A stretch of 64,000 bases of DNA. Source: Eutrophocola salsuginis (lineage in GTDB: Bacteria; Pseudomonadota; Gammaproteobacteria; Pseudomonadales; Pseudohongiellaceae). Below are positions 7,458 to 17,588 of the stretch, one piece after another. The notes under the pieces are model-generated. The model ran no database searches. It was not told where the DNA came from and saw nothing but the letters and a program-made list of their open reading frames with translations. The stretch covers positions 1,302,001 to 1,366,000 of the forward strand of contig JAYQTB010000004.1 in NCBI GenBank assembly GCA_038147195.1. Direction: 5' to 3'. Made by a program: the position numbers and the translations under genes. The first letter of the stretch is position 1, and every line of letters starts with the position of its first letter.

Positions 7458-8060
7458 GCCAGCGGTCATCCTGAAGAGCAGTCTCGTGCTGGGCGGTTTT
7501 GCGCTGGTGGTCGCTGTGGTGCTGGCACTCGTAAACCTGGCCACGGCGGATCGCATCCTGGAGCAGCAGCTGGCCGCCGAGCGGCGGGCGCTGGCAGAGG
7601 TATTTCCGGCCACACTGCATGACAACGATTTGCTGGCCGATGCCTTCACGCTGGCAACCGGCACTGCCATGCTGGAACTGACCAACTACCGCCCCGGCTA
7701 TCTCGCCACCAGGGATGGTCTTTTCGCGGGCGTCATCCTGCCGGTGGAGGCCCACGACGGCTACAGCGGTGACATCCGCCTGCTGGTCGGTATACTGGCC
7801 AGCGGCAGCGTGACCGGCGTGCGTGTTCTCGAACACCGCGAGACTCCCGGACTCGGCGACAAGATCGATATCGATGTCGATGACTGGATTCTCGCCTTCA
7901 ATGGCAGGACGCTTGGCAACCCGCCGCTCCCGCGCTGGCAGGTGTTGAGGGACGGCGGTGAATTCGACCAGCTCACCGGTGCCACGGTGACGCCACGCGC
8001 TGTCGTCAATGCCGTGCGCAGGGCGCTGCAATTTTTTGAACAGAACCGGGCTCTTTGGGC
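7447..8060 (+). CDS. rnfG: Ion-translocating oxidoreductase subunit RnfG/RsxG
   Basis: Periplasmic FMN-binding subunit anchored by one N-terminal helix (SSLVLGGFALVVAVVLALVN). Key motifs are the family signature EHRETPGLGDKID and the flavinylation motif FDQLTGATVTPRAVV, whose Thr carries FMN. The ATG at 7447 overlaps the rnfD end. The family's usual C-terminus is reached near 8055 (ALQFFEQNRALWA), but no stop codon is present and the frame runs on into rnfE. A lost stop through a small indel near 8055-8070 is the likely reason; the end given is approximate. Confidence 0.88.
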
Positions 8061-8068
8061 AAACCGCG

Positions 8069-8742
8069 ATGCAGACTGTCTTCAGGCAGATCACTTACCA
8101 GGGGCTGTGGGGCAACAACGCCGCACTGGCGCAGCTGCTGGGCCTGTGTCCCCTGCTGGCGGTGAGCAACTCGGCCGTCAACGCGCTTGGACTCGGGCTT
8201 GCCACCATCCTGGTGCTGGCAGGATCCAACACCCCGGTATCCACTGGGTCGGCATGCCCTGGTACCGGCCATCCGCCTGCCGGTGTTCGTGCTCATCGTG
8301 CGGGTTTCACCACCTGCGCCGAATTTTCTGCTGCGTGCCTATGCCATCGAGCTGTACCAGGCGCTGGGCATTTTCATTCCACTGATCGTCACCAACTGCA
8401 CTATCCTCGGGCGCGCTGAAGCCTTTTTTGCCTCGCCATCCCCCTTTACCCCTCTACTTGATGGCCTGATGACCGGGTTTGGATTCGCCATTGTCCTGTT
8501 CGTCCTCGGCATGTGAGAAACACCGGTACTGGCGCTGTATTCGCCAACATGGATCGGCTGCTGCCGTTCGCCGGCAACTGGGAACTGTTGACCATTTATT
8601 CACCCGGACTCGCCCTTCCTGCTGGCCATTTTGCCGCCGGGCCTTTTTCTTCATGGGCCTCCTGATCGCCCTGAAAACGTGCTGGACAAACAACTGGCCA
8701 GGCCCATTGCACGCCGGAACCGTCGCACCGGGCCAAGCGTAG
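8069..8742 (+). pseudogene. rnfE: Ion-translocating oxidoreductase subunit RnfE/RsxE, frameshifted
   Basis: Begins MQTVFRQITYQGLWGNN, then LAQLLGLCPLLAVSNSAVNALGLG, which is RnfE. The similarity moves to another frame near 8240 (LPVFVLIV then AYAIELYQALGIFIPLIVTN, then CTILGRAEAF) and again after 8512 (NMDRLLPFAGNWELL and SWASSPP-type remnants of the GLLIALKN C-terminus). At least three small indels break it. The recoverable protein is well conserved, which argues for sequence error rather than old decay. Confidence 0.8.
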
Positions 8743-8764
8743 CAAACGCGTCAGGATGTCACTG

Positions 8765-9395
8765 GATGAACAAGCAAAAACGTCGCCGATATTTTCATCC
8801 TGCGTGACGAAAACCCCGCCCCACCGACAGAACTCAAATACAGCTCGCCATTTTGAGCTATTAATCGCCGTCATGCTGTCTGACCACCGACGTCAGCGTC
8901 AACAAAGCCACGGAAAAACTGTTCCCCGTCGCCAACACGCCGCAAGCCATTTATGCCCTGGGGTGAAAGGGTTGCGGGATTTCATCAAGACCATTGGCCT
9001 GTTCAACACCAAGGCCAAAATGTCATCAAGACATGCAGGATTCTGATGGAAGAGCACGACTCAAAAGTGCCAACACACCCGCGAAGCCCTTGAGGCCTGC
9101 CGGCGTCGGCCGCAAAACCGCCAACGTGGTGCTCAATACCGCTTTCCGGAAAAGGCCATGGCGGTGGACACCCACATCTTCCGCGTCTCAAACCGCACCG
9201 GTATAGCGCCAGGCAAGAATGTGCTGGAAGTGGAGAAAAACTGATGAAGTTCGTGCCTGACGAATTTCTGCTGGACGCTCATCACTGGCTCATCCTGCAT
9301 GGCCGCTACACCTGCATCGCCCGCAAACCAAATGCGCCTGCCTGCGTGATTTCAGACCTGTGTGAATACAAAAAGAAGAACTGGATTAACACATC
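8765..9395 (+). pseudogene. nth: Endonuclease III, multiply frameshifted
   Basis: DNA glycosylase/AP lyase for oxidised pyrimidines, normally the last gene of the rnf operon. Fragments in all three frames join into a full Nth. In order they are MNKQKRRRYF, TELKYSSPFELLIAVMLS, a TDVSVNKATEKLFPVANT block, GLRDFIKTIGLFNTKAKN, GVGRKTANVVLNTAFG (helix-hairpin-helix), AVDTHIFRVSNRTGIAPGKN and HHWLILHGRYTCIARKP, ending with the 4Fe-4S cysteines and DLCEYKKKN. About ten small indels in 630 bases are needed, including a 5-base loss at the SAQ motif and several single-base changes in C or T runs. The catalytic Lys/Asp segments are still recognisable. Bases 9396-9475 hold a short open tail I cannot identify. 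Confidence 0.85.
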
Positions 9396-9652
9396 TGCCC
9401 TGCTATTGACCGCCTTATCCGTGCCGAGTTCTTTGCGCGCAATGGGAAGCTTTGGGAGAAGCGTCTTTAAATGACACTCTGCATTGATTCAGGACTAAGC
9501 CCCCTACAATGTCTCCGCAGTCGGGCATAAGAAGGTCTTGTCTAATCCCTGGAGAATAAACGTTAGGCATAAAACCGGGTGCCAACTGTACAAAAGTATG
9601 AACAGACGGTTTTTACGTCCACTGGCCGGACGCTGAGTGACAGCGATAAAAC

Positions 9653-10854
9653 TTACTTACGTCTGCCTGCCTGCATCCTGAGACGCAAGGCGTTGAGCTT
9701 GATGAAGCCTTCCGCATCCTTCTGGTTGTAGGCACCGGCATCATCTTCAAAAGTGGCAATCTTTTCATCAAACAGTGAATCAGCAGATTCACGACCGACG
9801 ACGATCACGTTGCCTTTGTGAGCTTGACCCGAACCTTGCCGTTTACAAAGGCCTGGGACTCATCGATCAGACCCTGAAGCGCTTCACGCTCTGCTGACCA
9901 CCAGTAGCCGTTGTAGACCAGTGAAGCATAACGGGGCATCAGGTCATCCTTGAGATGCGCCAGTTCCCGATCCAGGGTGAGGGACTCGATGGCCCGGTGC
10001 GCCTTGAGCATGATGGTGCCGCCCGGTGTCTCGTAACAGCCGCGGGACTTCATGCCGACGTAGCGGTTTTCCACGATATCGGCCCGACCTATGCCGTTGG
10101 CGCCGGCTACCTGGTTCAGTCTGGTCAAGACCTGGGCGGGACTCAGGCTCTCGCCGTCGATACCCACGATATCGCCTTTCACGTAGTCCAGTTCGATATA
10201 GCTTGGCTGATCGGGTGCTTCTTCGGGGGATACCGACCACAGCCACATGGGCTCTTCCGGTTCCGCCGCCGGATCCTCCAGGTTGTCACCCTCGTAGGAG
10301 ATGTGTAGCAGGTTGGCATCCATGGAGTAAGGCGACTTGTTGCCCTTCTTCTTCTCCACCGAGATGCCGTGCTCATCACAGTACGCCAGCAACTTGTCAC
10401 GGGAGTTCAGATCCCATTCCCGCCAGGGTGCAATAACCTTGATGCCGGGGCTCAGTGCATAGGCACCCAGCTCGAATCGCACCTGGTCGTTGCCCTTGCC
10501 GGTGGCACCGTGGGAGATAGCATCGGCACCGGTCTCGGCGGCGATTTCCACCAGGCGCTTGGCAATCCAGCGGGCGGGCAATCGATGTACCCAGCAGGTA
10601 CTCACCTTCGTATATGGTGTTGGCGCGGAACATCGGGAACACGTAGTCGCGAACAAAATTCTTCACGAACATCCTCGACATAAATCTCCTTCACGCCAGG
10701 GCTTCGGCTTTGGCGCGTGCGACTCAACTTGCCCCTGCCCTGATCGGCAGTAAACGTCACCACTTCACGCGGTGGTAGGTATCCATCAAGCCATTTCACA
10801 ATTGCGGTGATCCAGGTGTCGGAGTCTTGAAACCACTTTTTTGATATCGGACAT
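9653..10854 (-). pseudogene. argG: Argininosuccinate synthase, frameshifted
   Basis: Condenses citrulline and aspartate in arginine biosynthesis. One frame (10580-9820) gives IAKRLVEIAAETGADAISHG then GATGKGNDQVRFELGAYAL and on through KSRGCYETPGG and DLMPRYASLVYNGYWW. The C-terminus AGRRK and stop at 9653 need a shift near 9820. The N-terminus (MSDIKKVV, IVKWLDGYLPPREVVTFTAD, GVKEIYVEDVREEF) is spread over other frames. The ATP pyrophosphatase loop, normally SGGLDTS, is garbled at about 10815-10830. A ribosome site (AGGA) precedes the ATG at 10854. argD and argF lie at 29.9-31.9 kb. Confidence 0.88.
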
Positions 10855-10980
10855 CGGTTTTTTCCTGCTGTTTGCACCTGATAAGCCGGACTGCTCGGGA
10901 CGCGTAAAAGGCCGGTATTGTACCGCGCGGGCCATTGCCGAAATAGCCCAATTTCCGTGGGCCCGGCGGCGCCATGCTGA

Positions 10981-10986
10981 TATAAT
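10981..10986 (+). promoter_or_regulatory. TATAAT -10 element 8 nt before pyrC start
   Basis: A perfect sigma-70 -10 hexamer is followed by eight bases and then the inferred pyrC start (10995). With +1 about seven bases after the -10, transcription would begin at or beside the start codon; no Shine-Dalgarno is present. The same spacing is seen before the genes at 49336 and 56270. Confidence 0.55.
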
Positions 10987-10994
10987 CTGCCGCC

Positions 10995-12050
10995 ATTGAC
11001 AGCCAGGAACACAACAACCATTTACTCAGGGAAATCACCTGGCCGACGGACGACTGGCATCTGCATTGCGGGACGGTGCCGCGCAGCACCACAGTCCCCT
11101 CCACAGCGCCAGGTGCATGGGCCGCGCGATTGTCATGCCCAACCTGGTGCCGCCGGTGACCACCACAGCCCAGGCACTGGCGTACCAGGGATCATACTCG
11201 AACAGGTACCAGCGAGGCAGCGCATTTCCCAGCCATGATGACCCTCTACTACCTGACAATTGAAAGGTGGCGGCCTCCAGGAATTGATCTGGGCCAAGCA
11301 AGCGGCCATGTCCATACCAAATCAAACCTGTATCCGGCGGGTGCCCTACAATTCAATTCAGGGTCGCAATCTGGAAAATACCTACGCTGTACTGGAGAAA
11401 ATGGCTGAAACCGGCATGCCCTTACTGGTGCATGGCGAGAATCCGCGTGCTGAAGTGGATATTATTTTGACCGGGAAAAAACCTTTATTGATGAAGTGCT
11501 CGTGCCGCTACAACGCTTTGCTTTCCACATAATCGTCTTTGAACATATCACCGGATGCGGCAGACTAAACCTGAACAGCCCGGCCCAATATCGCGCCACC
11601 ATTACTCCCCAGCATTTGATGTATAACCGCAACCATATGCTGGTGGGAGGAATACAGCCGCATTATTACTGCCTGCCCATCCTGAAACGCCGCATTCACC
11701 AGCAGGCACTCCAAGGATGCCGTGGCCAGCGGGGACCCCCAAAATTTTCCTTGGCACCGACTCGGCCCCCACGCCCGGGACATACAAGGAAAACCCCTGC
11801 GGCTGCCGGTTGTTTTACCTGCCCACGCCGCGCTGGAGCTGTATGCCGACGTGTTCGACGAACCCTCGGCATCCTGGACAAGCTGGAAGCCTTCGCCATT
11901 TCCAATGGTCCGGATTTTTACAACCTGCCGCGCAACACCGATACGACCCTGCGCCAGGAAACCCTGGCTGGTGCCAGACGGCTATCCTGGCCACAAACAT
12001 GATGGTGCCATTGAATGCCGGCATCCACAATGAAATGGTCAGTAACCTGA
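10995..12050 (+). pseudogene. pyrC: Dihydroorotase (PyrC type), frameshifted
   Basis: Third step of pyrimidine biosynthesis. In-order fragments are DDWHLHxRDG (metal-binding HxH, one base missing in the T run), GRAIVMPNLVPPVTTTAQAL, MAETGMPLLVHGE, IIVFEHIT, ATITPQHLMYNRNHMLVGGI, YCLPILKRRIHQQAL, FLGTDSAPHAR (split), and DKLEAFAISNGPDFYNLP. The end in a third frame, TMKWSVT, stops at 12050. The start ATTG at 10995 probably stands for ATG with one extra T, restoring MTA as in E. coli PyrC. pyrB is at 56.3 kb. Confidence 0.85.
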
Positions 12051-12063
12051 TGCAAACACCTCC

Positions 12064-12729
12064 ATGCCTGACAAAAGACTGAAGAGACAACCAGCGAGGC
12101 AAAGCCGATTCACCACTGGCCGGTCGTTTTCGCGGTTTCTGCCCGTCGTTGTGGACGTTGAATGCGGCGGCTTCAACAACCAGACCGACGCCATTCTGGA
12201 AATTGCCGCTGTCACCGTCGGCATGGATGAAAACGGTCTCCTGAAGCCCGAGGACACACCTGTTTTCCGCGTCAGCCTTTCGGGCGCCAACCTGGAAAGT
12301 CTGCCCTGAGGATTCACCGGCATCGACCCGCATCATCCGCTGCGCATCGCCCACCGGAGCCCGAAGTGTTCAGGAGCTGTTTAAAACATCCGCAAGAAAA
12401 TGAAAGCGGAAAACTGCACCCGCGCCATTCTCGTCGGCCATAATGCCCATTTCGATCACGGTTTGTCAATGCCGCCGCCGAGCGCAACAGCATGAAGCGG
12501 CCTTCCACCCCTTTTCCAGCCTTGACACCGCCTCCATGAGCGCCCTCGCTTTCGGCCAGACCGTGCTTTCCCGCGCCTGCGAAGCAGCGGGCATCGATTT
12601 CAGCAACGAAGAGGCGCATTCGGCACGCTACGATGCCGAAAAACCGCCGAGCTGTTCTGCATTATCGTCAACCGCTGGCACGCCCTCGGCGGCTGGCCTC
12701 CTCGACGCGGCACCCGCGCACGAAAATAA
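12064..12729 (+). pseudogene. rnt: Ribonuclease T, frameshifted
   Basis: DEDDh 3'-5' exoribonuclease that trims tRNA and other stable RNAs. Fragments are PVVVDVECGGFNNQTDAILE (first Asp and Glu; the usual VDVETAGF), IAAVTVGMDENGLLKP, FTGIDPHHPLR, VGHNAHFDH-like remnants near 12432-12460, FHPFSSLDTASMSALAFGQT, VLSRACEAAGIDFSNEEAHS, then ELFC-IIVNRWHALGGWP. The frame ends ARK and stops at 12729. Several single-base indels interrupt it. It starts 14 bases after pyrC, as these genes do in some relatives. Confidence 0.82.
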
Positions 12730-12836
12730 CATCGAAATCCGCCCTTTCTTCTGGTGATCCTTTTGGTTTGATCAAGGTCAAGGTAACTTTCCTCCAGCAC
12801 ATAGTGGAACCATCAAATCCACTTAAGGAGTCCGCC

Positions 12837-13634
12837 ATGGCAGCAGGCGAAAAGTACTGGTCATCATCGAGCAACACAGGAAAAACACCTGCCCCTTGAA
12901 CGTGCCCTTATTACATCCGAGATCAAAGGAGCCCGGCTCCCATGTACATCTTCATTTCCGTTGATGCCGAGAACACCAGCCTTGCCGCCAGCAATGATAA
13001 TCTCTACGGGACGGACAATGGCTTGCTTCCATTACCGAAAACTCGAGGCCGCCGGTGCCAGCCAGTTTCGAACTGTGCTGGTCAAACGAATGGGCAGCAG
13101 GCGGTGCTTAAAGTGCGCAACGCTTCCAGCCGGACACACATATTCATGCCCTACACCGGTGACGGCAAGAAATCCCTGTTCAGCAATCAGCAGTGGGCAT
13201 TGCTGCGTACTTCCAATAGCCCCGGTTTCCATCATCCGCTCCAGTGATATCAAACCCCGGAAGAAGCTTTTGGCAGCCATAAACATTCAGAAGCAGGATG
13301 AACCCGAGTATGCCCGTTTGAATGAAAAAATCCTGAATCAGGGCCAGGATATTGCCAGACATTATGATGCCGAGTTTTATGTCATCAATGCCTACAAGGA
13401 CAGCATGCATTTCCCGACCGCCAGAGGATCATGAACTGTCCGGTTTACCCACTGATCGGGTCCATGTTGAAGAAGGATCCTGCCAGTGTAATTCCCCGAT
13501 ACGCCAGGGAGATCGGCGCAGACACTGTACTCATCGGCACCATGGCCAGACAGGGAGCCTCTGCGCTCATGAAAGGCAATACGTCGGAAAAGGTGCTCAG
13601 CAAGCTGGATCTGGATGTCATAGCCTATTCCTGA
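12837..13634 (+). pseudogene. uspE: UspE-like tandem universal stress protein, frameshifted
   Basis: Tandem Usp protein. A strong AAGGAG site precedes the ATG at 12837. Fragments are MAAGEK-VLVIIE, ISVDAENTSLAASNDNLY, IFMPYTGDGKKSLFSNQQWA then LLRTSNSPVSIIRSSDIKP, LLAAINIQKQDEPEYARLNE, IARHYDAEFYVINAYKDSMH. The second domain ends GADTVLIGTMARQGASALMK, GNTSEKVLSKLDLDVIAYS. The final frame, including the G-2x-G-9x-G(S/T) nucleotide-binding pattern, is intact; the first half needs about five indels. Confidence 0.8.
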
Positions 13635-13655
13635 CCCCATTCACAAACTATCCGA

Positions 13656-13695
13656 AAACCGGGCCGTATACTCCCCAGATACGCCCGGTTTTTTT
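13656..13695 (+). terminator. Intrinsic terminator after uspE
   Basis: Stem AAACCGGG..CGTAT pairs with ATACG..CCCGGTTT and is followed by a run of seven T residues. It lies 20 bases beyond the uspE stop. Confidence 0.85.
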
Positions 13696-13816
13696 GCCTT
13701 ACTCCCAAACAGTCAGCTAGGTAGCGCCTTCAGGCAGATACATAATATGATTGTGACGTTATGCTTTATCGCGGCAGTAAATTCTTGAATCAGCACTTTT
13801 TGACTAAAGCAATCGG

Positions 13817-15451
13817 ATGTATCAGTTTCTGACGACAATACCTTTGAATCCTGGATGAATTTTCTTCTGGGCACCAGCCATCCCTGGGGAGCATTGGGTA
13901 GAAACGTCATTACGCGCAGGCGACCCCGTGGTACTGGTGGACAGCATGGGTACTTCGCTGACTGCCCGTCGAGCCGGCCGTTCGCTGATGCTATCCCGGC
14001 GTATCGCTGCACAAAGTCCTGAACAAAATGTTGGCATGTGCTGCCCACCAGCAGGAGGCCTGCTCACGAGCATGGCCGCCATGGTGCTGGGAAAACCCTG
14101 GTTCCACTGAATTACACTGCCCCCTGGACACCATCATCTCGGCTGTCGAACAGGCAGAATTAAAGCGGTATACCTCGTCCCGGTTTCTGGAAAAACTTGA
14201 ACAGCGCGGCATCAATCTGTCTCCCCTTAAGGACAGGGTTGCACTGGTCATGCTTGAAGACGTACAGGCAGGAATATCAACCTGGGAAAAGCTGCTGACT
14301 CTCGCCAAGTGCAAACTGTTTTCAGCCAGACAGATCAGGAAAGGATATTGTCGGCACACTCCGGTCGACGATACGGCTGTTATCCTGTTTTCCAGCGCAG
14401 TGAGGGCGAGCCCAAGGGCGTGATGCTGAGTCATCGCAACATCCTGGCGAATATCAAGCAGGTCATGAAGATCCTGGATGTCACCGACAATGACGTCATC
14501 ATGGCAAACCTGCCCATTTTCCATTCCTTCGGGATGACAGCCTGCCTTTTCTCCCCTATTTTGAAAGTCAAGGTGGTCTGCCATATGGACCCCACTGACG
14601 TCACGGTTAATGCCCAAAACATTCGCCAGCATAAGGCAACCATGCTGTTTGGCACCTCCAGTTTCTTCAGACTGTATGTTCGCAATCACAAAGTGACCCC
14701 GGAGGATATGGCATCTTTGCGCCTGACAATAGCTGGCGCTGAGAAATTGCAGTCTGAAATCAGTGTTTCATTTCAAGCAGCGTTTAACCTTTACTTCATC
14801 TATGAAGGCTATGGTCGCACCGAGTTATCCCCCGTCGCCACCGTGAATACACCGTTCGACAACCCCGACAGCCCTCTGAAGGACAGCAACAAGCCAGGCA
14901 CCGTGGGTAAGGCCCCTGGTACATCGTGCGTATTGCCGACCCGGAGTCCCTTCAACCCCTGCCGCTGGGCACTGCGGGCATGATCATGGTGGCCGGTCCT
15001 CAGGTGATGCAGGGCTACCTGGAAAAATGACCAGCTTAATCAGAAGGTCGTGCCTGAAATGGACAACCTGCGCTGGTATGTCACCGGCGACAAGGGCTCA
15101 CTGGATGAAGACGGATTCTGACCATCCAAGACCGCTACGCCCGTTTCGCCAAAATCAGTGGCGAAATGATCGGTCTCGGAAACGTCGAGGAAGCACTGCG
15201 CAAAGCCATCAGGCGACCGGATATTGAAGTCATGGCGGTCAGCATCCCCGATCCGAAGAAAGGCGAGATGATCGTCATCCTACGACCCAGACACTGGACG
15301 AAAAGAAACTGAGGCCGAAATTCTCGCCCATGGCCTGAACAACCTGGCCTTGCCGGCCGCATATATCACCGTGGATAACATCCCCAAGCTGGGATCCGGA
15401 AAGGCGGATTACGCCACGGCCAAGGAAGTCGCCAGATCCAGGCCGTCCTGA
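13817..15451 (+). pseudogene. AMP-binding acyl-ACP/acyl-CoA synthetase (Aas-like), frameshifted
   Basis: Adenylate-forming enzyme that activates a fatty acid. The main open frame reads from the P-loop-like SSGSEGEPKGVMLSHRNILA (split at 14400) through NLPIFHSFGMTACLFSPILK, IAGAEKLQSEISVSF and FIYEGYGRTELSPV. Upstream frames give VVLVDSMGTSLTAR and PLDTIISAVEQAELKRVYTS. Downstream frames give GMIMVAGPQVMQGYL, WYVTGDKGSLDEDGFLTIQDRYAR-F and the catalytic-lysine end NIPKLGSGKADYATAKEV, stopping at 15451. The C-terminal half of E. coli Aas (acyl-ACP synthetase) is the nearest match I recall; the acyltransferase domain of Aas is not visible. The 5' end is uncertain. Confidence 0.75.
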
Positions 15452-15534
15452 GCCAGTCTTGATTCAGATCACAAGGGCTGGATTCGATGCCCTAAATCAA
15501 CATTTGATAATGTTCATCGGCGCTGTCCTGGTTG

Positions 15535-15562
15535 CTCGTATCTCGTATCTCGAATCTCCTTC
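15535..15562. repeat. Tandem heptanucleotide array (CTCGTAT type)
   Basis: Units CTCGTAT, CTCGTAT, CTCGAAT and a decayed CTCCTTC in register, in the gap between the acyl synthetase and bfd. Same 7-bp period as the array at 6311. Confidence 0.7.
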
Positions 15563-15651
15563 CTGTTGATCCATATCATGGGGCCAATTGACCCGAAAAA
15601 GGCAAAATTCTCCTCCGTAACACACTGAATTTATTTATAATTTTCTTGTTT

Positions 15652-15670
15652 GACAATGATTCTCATTTAG
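15652..15670 (+). promoter_or_regulatory. Fur-box-like site upstream of bfd
   Basis: GACAATGATTCTCATTTAG matches the 19-bp Fur consensus GATAATGATAATCATTATC at 14 positions and lies 46 bases before the bfd start. Iron repression of bfd is well known in gammaproteobacteria, and the site fits that role. Confidence 0.7.
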
Positions 15671-15716
15671 CTTAGCATTCTCATTCATCAGGCCTCCTCA
15701 CGGAATTTATCGACCC

Positions 15717-15920
15717 ATGTACGTCTGTCTTTGCAAAGCTGTCACCGATCGCCAGATCAAGGAATTTGTGAATGGCGGTGCCGGGTCTTTCGAGGAAGTC
15801 TGCAAACAGCTGGGTGTCGCCACCCAGTGCGGCAAGTGCAGCCAGCTGGCCCAGAACATCGTTGAAGCGACCGTCAAGAAGAATGTTCGTCGAAGCCTCC
15901 AGCTAGTTTCCCCTTCTCCA
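15717..15920 (+). CDS. bfd: Bacterioferritin-associated ferredoxin
   Basis: Small [2Fe-2S] protein that reduces bacterioferritin to release iron. It opens MYVCLCKAVTDRQIKEFVNG and has the four cluster cysteines as CLC and CGKC, about 32 residues apart as in Bfd. Family members are 60-75 residues, so the natural end should be near 15900-15920. Here the frame stays open through the spacer into bfr. A one-base shift would restore a TAG at about 15919 (FVEASS-stop). The read-through is therefore probably an artefact, not a Bfd-Bfr fusion protein. Confidence 0.85.
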
Positions 15921-16089
15921 CTTACTCCACAGAATAAATACAAATACGAGCAATACGCATTCGTATTCATTGTTTTATGCAGGAAAATTAGGCACTTATC
16001 CCCTGCGCAAAGTGGACAATCTGCAGTCAGCGGCCACAATAGCCCCTGCCTCAATCCTGAGAATCCAGATCTGAATTACGGGAATCCCA

Positions 16090-16568
16090 TGAAAGGTGAC
16101 AGCAAGGTAATCGAACATCTCAACAAGGTTCTGGGCAATGAACTGATTGCCATCAACCAGTATTTTCTCCATGCCAAAATGTTCGAGGACTGGGGCTTGC
16201 AGGAGCTGGCTGAATACACCCGACACGAATCCATCGATGAAATGAAGCACGCGGACGAGATCATCGACCGCATCCTCTTCCTCGAGGGCTTTCCCAACCT
16301 GCAGGACCTGGGCAGCTGCACATCGGCGAGGACACCGAGGAAATGCTGCGCTGCGACCCTCGACCTGGAGATGCGCGCGATCCCCGACCTGCGCGAAGCC
16401 GTCGCCTATTGCGAGTCCGTAGAAGGACTTTCCAGCCGCGACCTGTTCCAGGGCATCCTCAATGACGAGGAAAACCACGTGGACTGGCTGGAGACGCAGC
16501 TTGGCCTGATCGAGAAGATGGGCATCCAGAACTACCTGGCCGAGAAGATGGACGAAGGCGGCAACTGA
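16090..16568 (+). CDS. bfr: Bacterioferritin, with a compensated internal frameshift
   Basis: Haem-containing ferritin that stores iron. It starts MKGDSKVIEHLNKVLGNELI at the ATG of 16090. Ferroxidase ligands are visible in GNELIAINQYFLH, YTRHESIDEMKHADEIIDRI (Glu, His, and the haem-ligand Met of MKHAD) and NDEENHVDWLETQ. Between 16309 and 16362 the frame is wrong: one base is missing before CTGCACATCGG and one extra C is present in GACCCTC, so about 17 residues read as nonsense where KLHIGEDTEEMLRCDL is expected. Overall length (about 159) is normal. Confidence 0.9.
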
Positions 16569-16582
16569 TCCGCCCCGCATTG

Positions 16583-16611
16583 AAAAAGCAGCCCCCCCGG
16601 CTGCTTTTTTT
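16583..16611. terminator. Bidirectional intrinsic terminator between bfr and pnuC
   Basis: AAAAAGCAGCC, a C-rich loop, then GGCTGCTTTTTTT. The stem has A and T runs on both sides, so it can serve bfr on the plus strand and the convergent pnuC on the minus strand. Confidence 0.88.
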
Positions 16612-17185
16612 ATGCCAGCGATTCCACCTGCTGGCGATACAACAGTCGCCAGTGCAGGTAGCCGAACACCACGATGACCACGTACGCGGCAAACAGCAGC
16701 GCGGTCAGTGTGAGTCCTCGGTCTATATAAAGGAAGATAGACAGGCCGTCGATGACGAACCAGTACAGCCAGTTCTCCAGCACCTTCCACACGACCAGGA
16801 AGGTGGTGAGCACGCTGGCCCAGGTGGTAAACGCATCCAGGTACGGCCAGGCCGCCTGGGTATAGCTGGCCATGAACCAGCCGTTGATAGCGGCCGCCAG
16901 TACCAGCGCAAGCGCCATGGCGGCATGTTGCCAGGGCTGCAAGGTGCGGATATGCACTCCCTGGTGTTCCCTGCCCCCGTAACGCCACTCGTACCAGCCG
17001 ACCACCGCCATCACCACATAGAACACATTGAGGGCGGACTCCATCAGCAGGCTGACGTCCCAGAAGACGACGGTAAAGATGGCGGAACTGGCAAAGGCGC
17101 AGTACCAGCAGGCGATGTGTTCGCGCGCCGCCAGCAGCAGGTAGGCGATGGCCAGGATGACGGCCACAGCTTCGAGGGTGAACAT
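16610..17185 (-). CDS. pnuC: PnuC-family vitamin transporter (nicotinamide riboside or thiamine)
   Basis: A 191-residue inner-membrane protein with about seven helices. It shows the PnuC fold signatures WYEWRYGG and ENWLYWFVIDGLSIFLYIDRG, the region that forms the substrate site in PnuC structures. The family includes NR (PnuC), riboflavin (PnuX) and thiamine (PnuT) transporters. The gene starts 3 bases after the upstream stop of a thiamine-binding-domain protein, which favours a thiamine-type substrate; no TPP riboswitch motif was found upstream. The open frame is intact. Confidence 0.85.
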   Translation of the reverse strand: MFTLEAVAVILAIAYLLLAAREHIACWYCAFASSAIFTVVFWDVSLLMESALNVFYVVMAVVGWYEWRYGGREHQGVHIRTLQPWQHAAMALALVLAAAINGWFMASYTQAAWPYLDAFTTWASVLTTFLVVWKVLENWLYWFVIDGLSIFLYIDRGLTLTALLFAAYVVIVVFGYLHWRLLYRQQVESLA

Positions 17186-17188
17186 CGG

Positions 17189-17439
17189 TCAGGTCAGCTC
17201 GTGACCGGGAATAAACTTGGCAACGAACACTTCACGGCCATGTTTGCCATAACTCCAGGCAAACAGCTCCTTGAGAGAGTCTCCATAACGTGACCATATT
17301 CGCCGTGGATCATGGTCGAGGTGACTGAAGTCTTCACCACCAGGCCTTCGCGTTTATTCAGCTCGGCGATGAAATCCTTGATGAGGGTTTTGTAATCGGT
17401 GTTGAAGGGGTGCAGGCTGAGTTCTACCGTGAGTTGCAT
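17189..17439 (-). pseudogene. Thiamine-binding (YkoF/MTH1187-like) domain protein, one frameshift
   Basis: Starts MQLTVELSLHPFNTDYKTLI, then DFIAELNKREGLVVKTSVTS and TMIHGEYGHVMETL, the pattern of the small YkoF-like thiamine-binding family (strand-helix, S/T before GEYD/H). The frame breaks near 17275; the next frame gives AWSYGKHGREVFVAKF then IPGHELT and stops at 17189. One base restores an 83-residue protein. It sits directly upstream of pnuC on the same strand with a 3-base spacing. These proteins often accompany thiamine-precursor transport genes. Confidence 0.65.
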
Positions 17440-17588
17440 TGTGGTTGTCCCGGGAAGTGTGAGCGCCGGATGTCGGCCCTGCGTGGATAGAGCCACAGCT
17501 TAATCAGCCACCGGGACCTTGGCAACCACCGCCGCCCGGGATCACGAGGCGGTGGACAGGCGCCTTCCTGAAACCCAGAAAATCCGAT

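Noticed and set aside
7366..8385. A 339-codon ORF that looks like one long protein
   Set aside because: It is rnfG (from 7447) running past its lost stop into out-of-frame rnfE sequence; the N-terminal 27 codons are antisense or rnfD overlap.
15717..16568. A true Bfd-Bfr fusion protein
   Set aside because: The spacer codes for no recognisable linker, a one-base change restores the bfd stop, and indels are frequent here.
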